From Prosapia bicincta (lineage: Eukaryota; Arthropoda; Insecta; Hemiptera; Cercopidae): a stretch of 64,000 nucleotides of DNA. A program made the position numbers and the translations under genes. How positions within the stretch are numbered: the first letter of the stretch is position 1; the number at the start of each line of letters is the position of its first letter. Positions 11,458 to 22,399 of this stretch are shown one piece after another. The notes under the pieces are model-generated. The model saw only the letters and a list, made by a program, of their open reading frames with translations. It did not search any database and was not told where the DNA came from. Location: positions 353,399,582 to 353,463,581 of the forward strand of contig JBAIZL010000002.1 in the NCBI GenBank assembly GCA_036971475.1, written 5' to 3'.

Positions 11458-13276
11458 TTATTTTCCTGGTGTACGAACCGTACCACGGGTTCGGTTTGGG
11501 GAATTAGAGGGAGAGGAGAGATCACCGTCAGTAACATATCCATCATCATCTGAATAAATAAAGTCCTGCATACTTTTTACGTACGTAATTGCCTGAGTGA
11601 GTGGTTCTGACATTTTTTGATACCCCATCAGCATCATCACTTTATTAAACGCTTCCTCCACACCATCTGTGAAATTCAAACTCCGCTTTATACATTCTTT
11701 TTTGTCCCATACAGATGAACGTTTTTCTTTTAATTGTTCCAGAAGTGTGCTAAGTTCCTCGTAATCCCATGCTTCTGATTTTTTAGTTCCTCGTCCAGAT
11801 TTTTTCTTTTTTACACTGAGGCCTTTTAATCTATTGTTTAACGCCTGATTCTCTTTTTCTAGCGCACTACATTACTTATTTACCTCTTGCAATCCTGCTT
11901 CAATGAATTGGTTATATTCGGTTTTTTCTTTCTTCAATTCTCGGTTTTCTAACTCTAAATTTTCCATTTGTTTCTAGTAGTTTTTGTCTGAACCGCGGCA
12001 TCACATGAACTAGCTCCTTGAACTGACAAATCCTCACTAGTAGTAGGAATATCATTGCTTCCAGGTACATCAGGCAATGATGTAGAATCATGTTTCTCAT
12101 CCTTTTCTATTCGCGTCACATCTTCTCTATTATGTTGCATTTCTAAGAATTTCCCCACTGCCTCGCATAAAGGTGAGCCTTGATTGTACAACTCTTCATT
12201 CTTCTTTATTAATTCTATATTTTTCTCAGGAGAGAACTGATTATTCTTACCATCAGGTCCCTCACCACTAAATTCCAGTATGTCAGTTATTCCATCACTA
12301 CCCACATTCATAACCATGGTACAAGTTACCAATCCCCCGGACTTATCTTTTATAGGCCATGTACTAGTCATTTTGTAACATACACCTTCTTTAAATCCAT
12401 AATATCTTTTTTTACCTTCTCGACGAGCTCATATGTCATGCTTTTTATGGCAGTAGATATTCAACTCACCAATATTGTTCTCTTGCTGTAGAATATCACT
12501 TATCTTAATTGGCTCACTTCCATTATAGTCAATAAGATTAACGTTTAAAGTTCAACTGGCTTTGCCGGTTTCTTCACAGTAAGCTTGAAAATCTATTCTT
12601 TTTTCAAAATACTTACTTGCAATTTGCTTTCCCTGTACTGCCAAACTTGCATATTTATCTATATTTTCTTTAAGATTTTCACTAATAGGCCGTTCCCTTT
12701 CTTCTGCAGCTTTATCCACATACATTTGCTTGAAAGCACTATCACATATTAGATCGCTTAAGCACCAACCATCATAAGCGTTTTGTATATCAGCAAAGTC
12801 CATCTTTTCTCTCAAAAGCACTAATAATCTCCTCTCATCTTTTACGCTTTGTTGCCTAAAGTTTGTTACTATTCCGTTCAATTGAAAACGCATTTGTTCA
12901 TAGTAGGCATAATAAGGTTAGACGCTAAAGCATTGGAGGAAATAATTGAAAATGTATAATTTTTCATCCAATTCTTTATTTTCTACAATTAAGCAAATAA
13001 ATTTCATTATAGTAAGGTTCCCAATAGAAGGCTTATCTTTCTCTACACAACTGATATGGGCCCCGAGAAGTCGAAATGCCCAACATTACGGCTGAGATTA
13101 AACTCCTCTATATCAGGGATACAACTGTTGTCCTGTGGTGAACATAACCTATCATGGAATTCTTATAAGTCATTTATTATATCAACCATATGTCCCGCGA
13201 TTGACAATTCCATCAATTGATTGTCTGCTTCTCTTACTCCTTTCACCGTGCTGTTTTCACTTGCTCCGCCAAGCAT
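11458..13276 (-). pseudogene. Wolbachia-type coiled-coil hypothetical protein, broken
   Basis: The start MLGGASENSTVKGVREA at 13,276 is preceded on its strand by a strong ribosome site (GGAGGTGAGGT). The product would be about 600 residues. The open pieces cover 12,893-12,552 (helical, soluble), 12,371-11,955 (FSGEGPDGKNNQFSPEKN, then a Ser/Asp-rich linker) and 11,679-11,458 (AFNKVMMLMGYQ). Between the last two lies a Glu/Lys/Leu-rich coiled coil (about 11,975-11,700). In-frame stops and frameshifts are frequent, especially 13,160-12,900. I recognise no domain; it resembles large Wolbachia-specific proteins of unknown function. Confidence 0.55.
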
Positions 13277-13574
13277 ACCTCACCTCCTTTACTATACCTG
13301 TACTTCCTTAATATATTTTACAACTTTTACAGCACTATTATCACACACTATTATTACAAACTATTATCACACTTTTAAAGTTAACAATCCCCTCTACACT
13401 AACTTCGATGTTGAAAATAACTGCAAGCGTTAGACCTGAGTTTAACTCTTCGTTACACATTGAATTTACCTTCACCATACATCATTATGCAAAGCTGTTT
13501 TGCATAATGGGTTAATGTTTAAAGTTGCACAAGTGTTTTTTTCGCTAAATAAGCGTTTTTTTATTAGATAACAG
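13277..13574. other. Intergenic gap upstream of the coiled-coil gene
   Basis: No gene seen. A short hairpin (ATGCAAA ... TTTGCAT) lies near 13,487-13,507. The rest is AT-rich. Confidence 0.4.
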
Positions 13575-14837
13575 TTAATAGGATGCAAAAATACTCTCGG
13601 AAAACTTAAAATCTTTAAGTTCAATCACATCCTCCCTCTTTGGGCTGGTTGAAGTTAGGTGAATTGGTACACCTATTAATTCCTCTACTCTTCTTACATA
13701 CTTTATCAAATTTGCAGGTACTCTTCAATTGACCTTTTGCCCTGAGTGTTTTCCTTCCAGCCAGGAAATTCTTCATATATCGGCTCTAATTCTTCTTGTA
13801 TTGAATGTGATGCAGGCAAATAATCGTATATTCTTTCACTGTACTAATAACCAGTGCATATTTTAACCGTATCTAAAGAATCAAGGATATCCAGTTTAGT
13901 TAATACAATGCTTGAAACTCAAGAGAGTTGTACTGCCTGTCGTACCAAAACTGCATCAAACCAACCGCAGCGTCTCCTCCTGTTGCTTACTGTTCCATGC
14001 TCCTTGCCTATGGTGAACAAGCTATTCCCCACTTCATTTTTTTGTTCAGTAGGAAATAGACCATTGCCTACTATTGTTGTATAAGCTTTTGCTACACCGA
14101 TGACATAAGCATTGGAAGACAATCCTGAGCCTGTTATTGCCTGCGGTGCTACGGTATTGCTTGAAGTAACAAAAGGGTAAGTCCCATGGTCTATATCTAA
14201 AAATGTCATTAATATCAGTCATTAAATATCCTCCATACTACCTTCTTATACGGAAGAATTGTTTTCGCGATTTCTTCAATTTCCTTTAACATATCTTCTT
14301 TTTTCATTATCTGAAAGCATAGGCCTTGCCTGATAGCATTGTGATAACTCAAAAGAGTATCGACTTTCTTATTGAGTTCATCTGCATTTTCTAAGTCACA
14401 AAGGCGTATAGCTCCTCTTCCAACATTATCTTCATAACATGACCCTATTCCTTTGTTTGTTGTACCAATTTTGGCATTTCCGTTCAAATCTTCAAATAAC
14501 TTTTCCTTGTCCTTATGTACACTCAGTATTAACAGGCAGCTTTCAGAGACCATCAAATTGCTTGGGTTAACATCTATTCCTCTAGTTTTTAACGACTCTA
14601 TTTCCGAGATTAGGGCGTGTGAATCAAGAGTAACACCGTTTCCTATGATAGATATTTTGTCTGCCCTTAAAACAGCAAATTTAATTTATAAACCTCATCA
14701 TCTACTACTATAGTATGCCCTGCATTATTTCCCCCCTGAAGTCTCACAACTACGTCCGCGTTCTCAGGAAGATAATCTACTATTTTACCTTTTCCTTCAT
14801 CGTCCCACTGTAGACCAACAATTACAATATTATTCAT
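13575..14837 (-). pseudogene. purA: Adenylosuccinate synthetase, full length but broken
   Basis: PurA makes adenylosuccinate from IMP and aspartate. It runs from [20 protein letters not shown] at 14,837 to the C-terminus FSESIFASY with TAA at 13,577-13,575, about 421 codons, the family length. The P-loop normally reads QWGDEGKGK; here the Gly is Asp. Other pieces include [17 protein letters not shown]-type helices (14,556-14,215), [18 protein letters not shown] and [13 protein letters not shown], and, near the end, [19 protein letters not shown]. There are at least four breaks (near 14,670, 14,215, 13,920 and 13,700-13,850). Confidence 0.92.
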
Positions 14838-14880
14838 CAATATCTTCTGGATTAACATGTAAATATTAATGCCGTACACT

Positions 14881-14908
14881 ATAAATGCAAGAAACTTCTT
14901 GCATTTAT
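14881..14908. repeat. Perfect 13-bp hairpin after the permease gene
   Basis: The arms ATAAATGCAAGAA and TTCTTGCATTTAT are separated by AC only. It lies in the 114-bp gap between the end of the permease gene (14,952, minus strand) and the purA start, where a terminator could sit, but no T-run follows on either strand. It may instead be a Wolbachia palindromic repeat; a CCAGA/TCTGG palindrome follows at about 14,913-14,931. Confidence 0.55.
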
Positions 14909-14951
14909 AGATCCAGAATGTCACACTCTGGTACACTGCTTAACTTTCCAT

Positions 14952-15880
14952 TCAAAAAGGAATACGTTTAGCAAAAAACAATGATATTATTAGTGGAGCG
15001 TAAAATAGCCCCACTGCAGTACTTATCAGACGTAACAAAGTAGCTTTATCTGGTTGATAATTTAAAATATTAGCAAGTACTACACTAGATCCGAAAAGTG
15101 GAATACCAGCCAGCAACATTAGAGCTTTATATATACTTTCATCGTATATACCTGTAATATGTTTGTCTATCAGGACAATTCCTAAAACAAATAATGGCCA
15201 GAATATGTACTTTGCTGCAATATTGGTCAAAGTGAGCTTCCAATCTATTGTAAAGCTTGTAATTTGTGCAATACTTACCCCAAGTAGTATCATTCCTAAT
15301 GTGATAAACGTACTTCTAATATTTATCATAGCATCTGTTAAAAAAGTGGGTATTTGTATATTATATATACTTAAAAAAAGCCCAGAATCATCGCGTAAGA
15401 TGAAGGAAGCCTAAGTAACCTTAACATGCATTCTTTTGCAGTATAGATACCATTTGTAGCTATATAAAACCCCAAGCTATTTTCAAACAATGCTATTCCT
15501 ATAAAACAGACAACATATACAGATACTGAGTCCTCATCAAACAAAGTCATAGCAATCGGCAAGCCAAAATAACCCATACTTGTGCTGCCCGAGCTAAATG
15601 TCAATATGTTATTCGTGTTGTCCTTTAATAAAAAAGAAGAAAGATAATACACTGATAGGGACATAACACTACCTATACACCATATCAAAATCGGTAAAGA
15701 AATTCCTTTGAAATTGACCTCTGCATGAGACACTCCATACAGAATCACTATCGGATTAGCTATATATAAGAGTATTTGAGATATAGTATTTCTATCAATC
15801 TTAAGACATTTCCCTGCTAAATAACCAATAAATATTGTAATATAAATAGGCAATATTTTGAGAAAAAGAGTAAAAAACAT
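14952..15880 (-). pseudogene. Auxin-efflux-carrier-family permease, one frameshift
   Basis: This is a hydrophobic protein of about 309 residues in the AEC (auxin efflux carrier) family, which in bacteria includes malate and other organic-acid transporters. The N-half starts MFFTLFLKILPIYITIFIGY at 15,880 and has GSTSMGYFGLPIAM, the family's small-residue and proline crossover. The C-half ends LFYAPLIISLFFAKRIPF at 14,952. The only break is in a seven-T run near 15,372-15,380, where LGFF meets a stop while LSIYNIQIPTF continues in the other frame. A single homopolymer change could be a sequencing error; surrounding decay makes a true mutation likely. Confidence 0.78.
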
Positions 15881-16204
15881 ATTAGCCTAAATTATATTCC
15901 CTCTTGATATTTCCAACCGGTAAAGTGAAATTAGATCTTAAGATATTGTAAAAGTAAATAAAATTTATTTTCCAGTTTCATAGTTAATTAAAAAACTAGT
16001 GCTGTATACACAAGATATAATAATGATATTTTTATGATAAAATTATATTAAGTTTTTATAAAGCTTCTTGCAAATTTTTTAATACTTTGCTAAAAATAGA
16101 AAACTTGCTATTGCAGAAAGCTCATTATGCTTCTTCCAAATCTAAACTAAAAAGCAAAACCATGTTTCAAATGACAGCGTTTTTTATGTTTAATAACCGC
16201 CGCT
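15881..16204. other. AT-rich intergenic sequence
   Basis: No reading frame, RNA gene or repeat that I can support; it leads into dispersed repeat copy 1. Confidence 0.4.
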
Positions 16205-16560
16205 TTTAAACTAACCTTTAGCTACAAATATTAGGAAATTTACTAAACGAAAAAAAAGGCAAAACAACCACCGTGGTGCGAGTTTTGACCTTCTAATAAT
16301 GTAAATTGGCGCTATAATAATGTACTGACGCTTAGTTAAAGCGCGATTTGGCTGCATGTGAAAAAATGTAAAAGACGTGCAGCCCCAATAACTTTATGTA
16401 GTCGGCCAATAAATTCTTAAATTTTTTACTGAATTTTTGTTGTTGATCCTGCAGGTCAAAAACAAGTTTTGAATCAAAAATACCCTTATAGCTATGATAA
16501 TGGGATTGGCGAGGTTTGTCGAGTAATTTCTTCCAACGACCTGTCAAAGGCAAGAAGTCT
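16205..16560. repeat. Wolbachia dispersed repeat, copy 1
   Basis: About 340 bases match copy 3 (29,080-29,410) closely in the same orientation. Shared blocks include GCTATAATAATGTACTGACG, AAAAATGTAAAAGAC, TTTTATGTAGTCGGCCAATA or its variant, and AAAAACAAGTTTTGA. Copy 2 near 22.4-22.9 kb is more diverged. It lies between the AEC permease and fabF genes, and open frames in it are not coding-like. Confidence 0.8.
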
Positions 16561-16589
16561 ATTGTAAAATATGAGTGCTTGATGTTTAG

Positions 16590-17850
16590 CTATTCAGCAG
16601 AAAACCCTGTCCAAAGATAAGTGATGCATTAGTGCCGCCAAAGCCAAATGAGTTAGAAAGCACTTATTGGATTTTGTGGACAAAATTTAAATCACATCCT
16701 TCTGAAGGCTTGTGTAAATTTAAAGTTGGCGGAATAACTCCATTATTTAACGCAAGGATGCTGAATATTGCTTCAACACTCCCTGCAGCACGAAGCAAAT
16801 GTCCTATAGAAGATTTAGTCGAAGACACCGGTATTTTATAAGCATAGTCACCAAATAACTGTTTTATTGCTATCACTTAGATTTTATCTCCAAGCGGCGT
16901 TAAAGTACCATGTGCGTTGATATAGCCAACTTGGTTTGGACTAATTTGTGCGCTCTTTAAGACAATTTGCATTGCTTTAAATGCACCTCTCCCTTCTGAA
17001 CGTGGTGCTGTGATGTGGTGTGCATCCCCCGTTTATCCGTATCCAATCAGTTCAGCTAATACTTTTGCCCCTTTTTTTGCATGTTCATATTCTTCTAGCA
17101 CTAATATACCTGCTCCTTCACCCATAACAAATCCATCACGCTCTTTATCCCATAGTCTTGAAGCTTCTTCAGGTATATCTTTAAACTTAGTTGATAGTGC
17201 CTTCATAGATGCGAAGCCCGCAATCCCGACCCTTTACAGTGCTCTTTCTGATCCACCTGCAATCATCAACTTGGAGCAATCTTCACCAAGTTTTATAGCT
17301 CTCGCTGAATTTATGATTGCATGCACACCTGTTGCACGTGCTGTTACTGCTGAGTCGTATGGGCCTGTAAACTTGTATTTAATAGAGACATGATCAGATA
17401 TCAAATTTATTAGACTTGCGGGAACAAAAAATGGACTGACACGCCTAGGCCCCTTCTCCTGCATAGTAATTACGTTTTCCTGAATTGATGGAAGACCACC
17501 TATACCAGAGCCTATAGCCACACCAACGAGCTCCCGATTGATATTTTGGTTTTCCAAAATCATGGAATCGTCTACTGCCTGAATAGCAGCTGCAATACCG
17601 TGTGAATAAAGCAGCCTGTCCTTTTTAGGTCTTTCTCAGAGATATAATCTAGCGGGGTAAAGTAGTACTCAATGTTATCGTGCTGCATAGGAACTTGCCC
17701 TGCAACTTTACAGGCAAGATCAGAAGCATCAAATCTGCTGATTTCCCTTATACCAGATTTACCATCTATTAGTTTGAGCCAAGTATTTTTAACATCTGCT
17801 GCCAGTGGAGTAATTAAACCAATGCCAGTAACTACTACTCTTCTACTCAT
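16590..17850 (-). pseudogene. fabF: Beta-ketoacyl-ACP synthase II, broken, catalytic Cys lost
   Basis: FabF elongates fatty acyl chains on ACP. It starts MSRRVVVTGIGLITPLAADV at 17,850 and ends in the NSFGFGGTNASLIF region with TAG at 16,592-16,590, about full length. The nucleophile motif reads VTARATGVHA, whereas the family has VTACATG: the Cys codon is CGT, Arg, at 17,338-17,336. The two active-site His residues survive in NAHGT and [15 protein letters not shown]. Breaks occur near 17,570, 17,230, 17,040, 16,880 (in-frame stop) and 16,664. It begins six bases after acpP, the usual acpP-fabF pair. Confidence 0.93.
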
Positions 17851-17856
17851 TTAATA

Positions 17857-18120
17857 CTAACTATTGGTTTTTTTTACTACATACTCAACTATTTGTTCCA
17901 TAGTGTCCATTCTTTGTGCATCTTCATCAGGAATTTCTATTCTAAACTTTTTTTCTGCTGCCATGATTATCTCGACTGCATCTAAAATGTCTGCGCCATG
18001 CTCGGAAAGCTTTGAAGAGCTGTTAAACTTCTCTACATCCTTACTAATGTGCTCTAATACAATCTCTTTTACTTTTTCTTCTAGGTCTTCTCTAGTGCTT
18101 TTTGCTACTTCGCTATTCAT
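17857..18120 (-). pseudogene. acpP: Acyl carrier protein, frame open but phosphopantetheine Ser lost
   Basis: This intact 87-residue frame has normal length and helices. ACP carries growing acyl chains on a 4'-phosphopantetheine arm attached to Ser in the motif GADSLD. Here it reads GADILDAVEI: residue 45 is Ile (ATT, minus strand 17,988-17,986), so the cofactor could not be attached. One G to T change from AGT explains it. The protein could fold but could not work, so I class it as a pseudogene despite the open frame. It is immediately upstream of fabF in an operon. Confidence 0.93.
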
Positions 18121-18239
18121 TTTTTATAATATCAAAAAATAACCTATCCTTTGATGTTATAAAAAATTTTCATATTTGCAATACCTTTTATGATTTATAA
18201 ACTATTACAAGGCTTTCTACCGCTTTGTGGTATATGCTG

Positions 18240-19025
18240 GAAACTCAAAAATGTTAGATGAAACAACAAAAATCTGCTTATTGCAGAAATAAACAAATTT
18301 TTACCTGAAGATAGCCAAAACAAGCTTATATCAGCTATGCGTTATGTACTCCTTGCTCCTGCAAAATACATACGTCCATTTTTAGTCACAGCTTCGTCAC
18401 GAGTGTTTGATGTAGGAACTGAGAAAACGATATCAGTTGCCGTGGCAGTTGAATGTGTTCACACCTACTCTCTGATTCATGATGATTTGCCATGCATGGA
18501 CAATAGCGATACTCGCAGAAGTCAGCTAAGTTGTCATAAGAGATTTGACGAAGCAACAGCAGTACTCGCTGGAGACGCACTGTCACTAAATGAGGATAGT
18601 AACAAACGTTGTGACATTATCAAGAGGCTCTCTCAGGCAATATGAACTAAAGGAATGGTAGGAGGGCAAGTTTTAGACATTCATGAAGACTTTGATAAAA
18701 TAAAATAAATTCATCTGATGAAAACCGCAAAACTGTTTGCAGCTTCATGTGAAATAGGTGCTATAGTAGGAGATGCCACAGAGGAACAACGCAGAGCATT
18801 ATACAACTACGGGATGAATCTGGGGCTCACCTTCGAAGCTAAGGATGATATTGAAGACTACAAACAAAATGAAATGAACAATTTAATGTCTGTGCTTGAT
18901 AAAAGTGAAATAGAGAACTGTATATAGACAACCTTTTTAAACAAGCTTCGGATAATCTGAGTAAACTTTCAGGAGATACTGATTATGTATATGATTTATT
19001 GAATCGAGTAAGGATAGATGGTTAG
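18240..19025 (+). pseudogene. ispA: Polyprenyl (farnesyl-type) diphosphate synthase, broken
   Basis: IspA condenses IPP with allylic diphosphates for isoprenoid synthesis. The first Asp-rich motif is intact in IHDDLPCMDNSDTRR, followed by LSCHKRFDEATAVLAGDAL; the KGMVGGQVLDI segment follows. The second Asp-rich region reads FEAKDDIEDYK, whereas the family usually has DDILD. Breaks: near 18,290 at the N-terminus, deletion and stop near 18,590-18,645, in-frame stop near 18,705, frameshift near 18,925. It ends DLLNRVRIDG with TAG at 19,023-19,025, overlapping the next gene's ATG. Confidence 0.88.
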
Positions 19026-19606
19026 GAAAATTATATTACAATTGCTTGTTTCCATAGTGATGATTTTCACTTTGACTTCCGTTTTTGTGTTTACCATTGT
19101 CCATATTAACAAAGATAAACCAGAAAAAAAGGACAAGCTTTATGAGATAAATGCTGTGCATGATGGCTTATTATGATGTGCAGACAATAGCATATTACCT
19201 AGTGAAACCAATACTTGAATCAGCAATTGACCGCTATATTGAAAAACATGGGCTGACAAAGTACTTAGAAAAGATAACACAGCAAGAAAAAGAGGAAAAT
19301 TGTACAAGCTTTTATGAAATTACAGAAGGCAGTGGTAGCAAAGCTCTATGTGGTCAAGAAGTCCTGTTACAAATATATAAAATATCCGATAATATAGCGG
19401 CATCGCTTCCACTTCTGAGTCAAGTCTCTGATGTTACTTTGAAAATAGGTCAGGATAATTGGAAACAGGTAAGTTTAGGAGTAATAGGGATGAAAGAAGG
19501 CGGAGAACGTGTAATTACTGTAAACAGTATTGCTGTCTTTTTAATGAAAAATTCTGGGAAGACTTCGAGAAAAAAGCATTATAAATTATCGGCAAAAAGT
19601 ACATAG
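19018..19606 (+). pseudogene. Membrane-anchored protein with FKBP-like domain, frameshifted
   Basis: The start MVRKIILQLLVSIVMIFTLT at 19,018 overlaps the end of ispA and gives one signal-anchor helix, then a charged stretch to about 19,150, where the frame changes. The second frame (19,151-19,606) has YEITEGSGSKALCGQEV and VSLGVIGMKEGGERVITV, which resemble the strands and GMKxGG turn of FKBP-type peptidyl-prolyl isomerases. Inferred: a periplasmic folding protein or a degenerate relative. The end runs into the convergent antiporter remnant near 19,550, so the last residues may not be native. Confidence 0.5.
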
Positions 19607-20960
19607 CATTAAGTATAGTTCTTACTACTAACACTAGAGTGACAAATACAGCAAGTACTATGTTGCCAGAATTGAAAACAGCTTGAAAAATGAGAAATTT
19701 ACTCCAAAATGTTGGGGCAGGTGGCACCCCTATAATAGATAATGCACCCACAGTAAATGCCGTCATGGTAATTGGCATACTTCGTCCTATACCGTGAATT
19801 CTATCTATATACTTTTCGCCTGTTTTCGTTATTATGATACCTGCGACAAAAAATAAAGTGATTTTTGGAATTGCATGCCAAGCTAACTGAAAAATTGCAA
19901 CCTTTGCACTGAGGTCACTAAAAATTGAATCGAATAATATAATATGTGATAATTGAGAAACGGTAGAGTAAGCGAGCAATTTTTTTCAGTTCTTTCTGCT
20001 TTAGTGCGATCAGTGAAGCAGTAATGGTGGTGAATCCTGCAGCGTACGGTAGCCACCCTCCAGCAAACCAATTTTGTTGTGCAAAGCGTTGTAAATTATC
20101 GATGCCGAAAGTGTACGATATAACTTTTATGTTGATGAAAGCTCCGGATTTTACAACAGCAACAGCATGCAATAGCGCGCTTACAGTAGTTGGTGCGACC
20201 ATTGCTTTTGGTAACCAAAAATGCATTGGCATTAATGCAGCTTTGCTTATTCAATAAATCAGCATGGCAAAACACACTGCAGTGAAAGTGATAAGTGAAG
20301 TATCAAATTTAAATATTCCACCATTCACAATATCTAAAGTATGAAATTCATTATATAAGAGACCATGTACTGGAAAAAATAGTATTAGGGAGGAAAAGAA
20401 CAGTACACCAAAATAATATCGTCCATCTATCATTGTTTCATTTGTCGCATTATAGGTAACGAGAGGGTAGGTACTGATAGTCAAAAGTTCAAAAAAACGA
20501 ATGTAGTAAGCAAATCGCCGGAAAAAGCAACAAACATCGTACAGCCAATCGATACTGAAAGAAAACATAAGAAACTTGAGTAATTACGATCAGGATAGTT
20601 ATACTGCATATAACATACTGTGTATTTGCTGATTAATATCCATAAAAATGATATTAATAAACTAAATATCATCCCAGTAGATTCTAGCTTTAAACTAATA
20701 TGCAAATTATTGCCAAAACCCATGAGGATAAATTGAGAATGATCGTCATATATCCAACATAAAGTGCATAGACATGTATATGTGAATAAGAATACAGAAG
20801 AGGCAATAGTAATACCATTGCTCACTCTAGGCCATCTACTAGTGATAAAAATAATCACTGCACCAAGCATTGGAATCAGCGCAGTAATTAACAAATAATT
20901 TTCAGTAATAAAAAATGGCAAAGAAAGAGACGTTAAGACATAGTCCATTAAATGATTCAT
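19545..20960 (-). pseudogene. Proton-translocating antiporter subunit (Mrp D / Nuo L-M-N family), broken
   Basis: This is a polytopic membrane protein starting MNHLMDYVLTSLSLPFF at 20,960. It carries the family hallmark PMHFWLPKAMVAPTTVSALLHA with AVVKSG after it, which includes the Lys residues and loop of the proton channel, and an earlier SGDLLTTFVF. Three or more open pieces (20,960-20,481; 20,568-20,251; 20,232-19,918; 19,979-19,515) overlap in different frames. The C-terminus stops after YFLPIIYNAFFSK near 19,550, shorter than the family, where it meets the FKBP-like gene. I prefer an Mrp-type D subunit over NuoN but cannot decide. Confidence 0.75.
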
Positions 20961-21139
20961 TCTTCTACTTGGGTAAAGTTAAAATTGCACCCAAAACACA
21001 GAAAAACTGCCACTTTTTTGTAATTTAGTTTTGTGCATATATAACACAAGCGGATAGAGGGACAACTGTCCCCTACCCAGAATTTTTCTAATTTGTTCAT
21101 ACATATATTTTAACACATGTTACAATTGAAACAACGTGC

Positions 21140-21389
21140 TATTGTATATACCATTGGCTTTTACCTTCAGTTTTACCTTCAGCTTTTACCTCTCCCATGT
21201 TGGTTTTAAATACATTGATTAATATAGTATTGATTTAAATACATTTCTGCTTGAATCTACATCTTTCTCTTGTAAGTCACTACTCAATGATTTTAACAGC
21301 TCTTGTGCCACCTCTTTATCCTTCTGCCCTATACGCATTAAAAGTGTCACCCCACTTTTCATTAGTGTATCAACAAGAATGTTCTAAGG
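21140..21389 (-). pseudogene. Unidentified coding stub left of the IS element
   Basis: The minus strand reads NILVDTLMKSGVTLLMRIGQ then KEVAQELLKSLSSDLQEKDV as plausible helical protein, and ends at the left inverted repeat of the IS at 21,390. A small run of near-identical Lys/Val codons (LKVKLKVKAN) follows. The IS may have cut one gene into this stub and the one at 22,221-22,293, both minus strand, but no target duplication is visible and the middle is missing. Confidence 0.35.
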
Positions 21390-22220
21390 TGTATGGTCCC
21401 AGATTGTGATGGGAGTATAAATAGTTCAGGAGCACTGAGAACATATAAATTCAAAAGGAGTAAGACCGTTAAGAGTTTTGAGTCTCTTTGCATAACTGTA
21501 AGCCATGACAAAATCATAAATCTTTGTTAGACGATGTTCAATGTTATGTTCTTCACAAACTCTATGTGTCGAAAAGCGTATTTAAGGCACTTCTGGTTGG
21601 TAAATTGTATACCGTTATCTGCCAAAACGGTGTGGATTTTACGAGTATATGGTAGAATTTTAATCAAATTACATAGAAACTCAGCAGCTATGGGTTTTGT
21701 AGCACTTTTATGTAACTCAACATAGGTAAATTTAGATGTTCTATCTATAGCTACAAATAGATATAGTTTTCCCTCCTCTGTTCTGACTTCTGCGATATCA
21801 ATGTGGAAATATCCTATGCTTGAACTTCTTTTTTGTTTTAGCTTCACCATCGACATCTGGTAATGTTATGCCTTTGTGAACACCGATGGAGCCTAGAAGT
21901 GCGGAATTGTAGACTGCAAAGCATAAAGGCAATCATCTAATGGTAGAAGTGTATGCTTGCGAAATGCATCGCTTCCTCCTCCAGGGTTAGGGCGGTTGAT
22001 CTCGGATGCTTTGGATCCATATCAGTATCTTTAGTAAATGAGCGTTTTCTCCATTTAACGATAGTTTTTGGATTAAGGTTACAATATTTCGAAAGCTTTG
22101 CTATGCTCTCTTTACTATCTTGTATTGCTATACGCTGTTGTTCTGGCGCACCCATGTAACCACAATTCCTCCTTCGATGGTCTTACATTCTATCATACCA
22201 TCACACCCTGGGACCACACA
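21390..22220 (-). mobile_element. IS481-like insertion sequence, internally deleted
   Basis: Inverted repeats TGTATGGTCCCAGATTGTGA (from 21,390) and its partner ending at 22,220 match at 20 of 23 positions. Inside, on the minus strand (22,155-21,426), a helix-turn-helix N-terminus (IAKLSKYCNLNPKTIVKWRK) is followed by an integrase core with FHIDIAEV and VLADNGIQFT, giving the first two acidic residues. After HRLTK the sequence jumps to DFVMAYSYAKRLKTLNGLTP, so the segment with the catalytic Glu is deleted. There is also a frame break near 21,850-21,930. It is non-functional. Confidence 0.85.
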
Positions 22221-22293
22221 ATTGTTTCTCAGCGCCAAAGATACGCTTGAATGCTACATCATTCTTAGGGTCTAAAAATTTAGATAATGTCAC
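22221..22293 (-). pseudogene. Rpn-family (PD-(D/E)XK) nuclease/transposase, N-terminal stub
   Basis: From a probable GTG at 22,293 the minus strand reads LSKFLDPKNDVAFKRIFGAE, the typical start of Rpn-family recombination-promoting nucleases common in Wolbachia. The frame stops at the right inverted repeat of the IS at 22,220. Only about 25 codons remain. The assignment depends on this one motif. Confidence 0.55.
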
Positions 22294-22399
22294 AGCTAAA
22301 ATGCTTTATATTATTAATAATTATACACTATTTTTTACGAATACATAATCATATTTTTCTGAATAGCCATTTTCAACTCCCGCAAACTCTGCCAAGCAC

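Noticed and set aside
16332..16553. 73-codon minus-strand frame
   Set aside because: Lies inside dispersed repeat copy 1 and is not conserved as a frame in copy 3.
21001..21139. Possible CRISPR-like or structured intergenic region
   Set aside because: Only a few short direct repeats with no regular spacing; no CRISPR array anywhere in the window.
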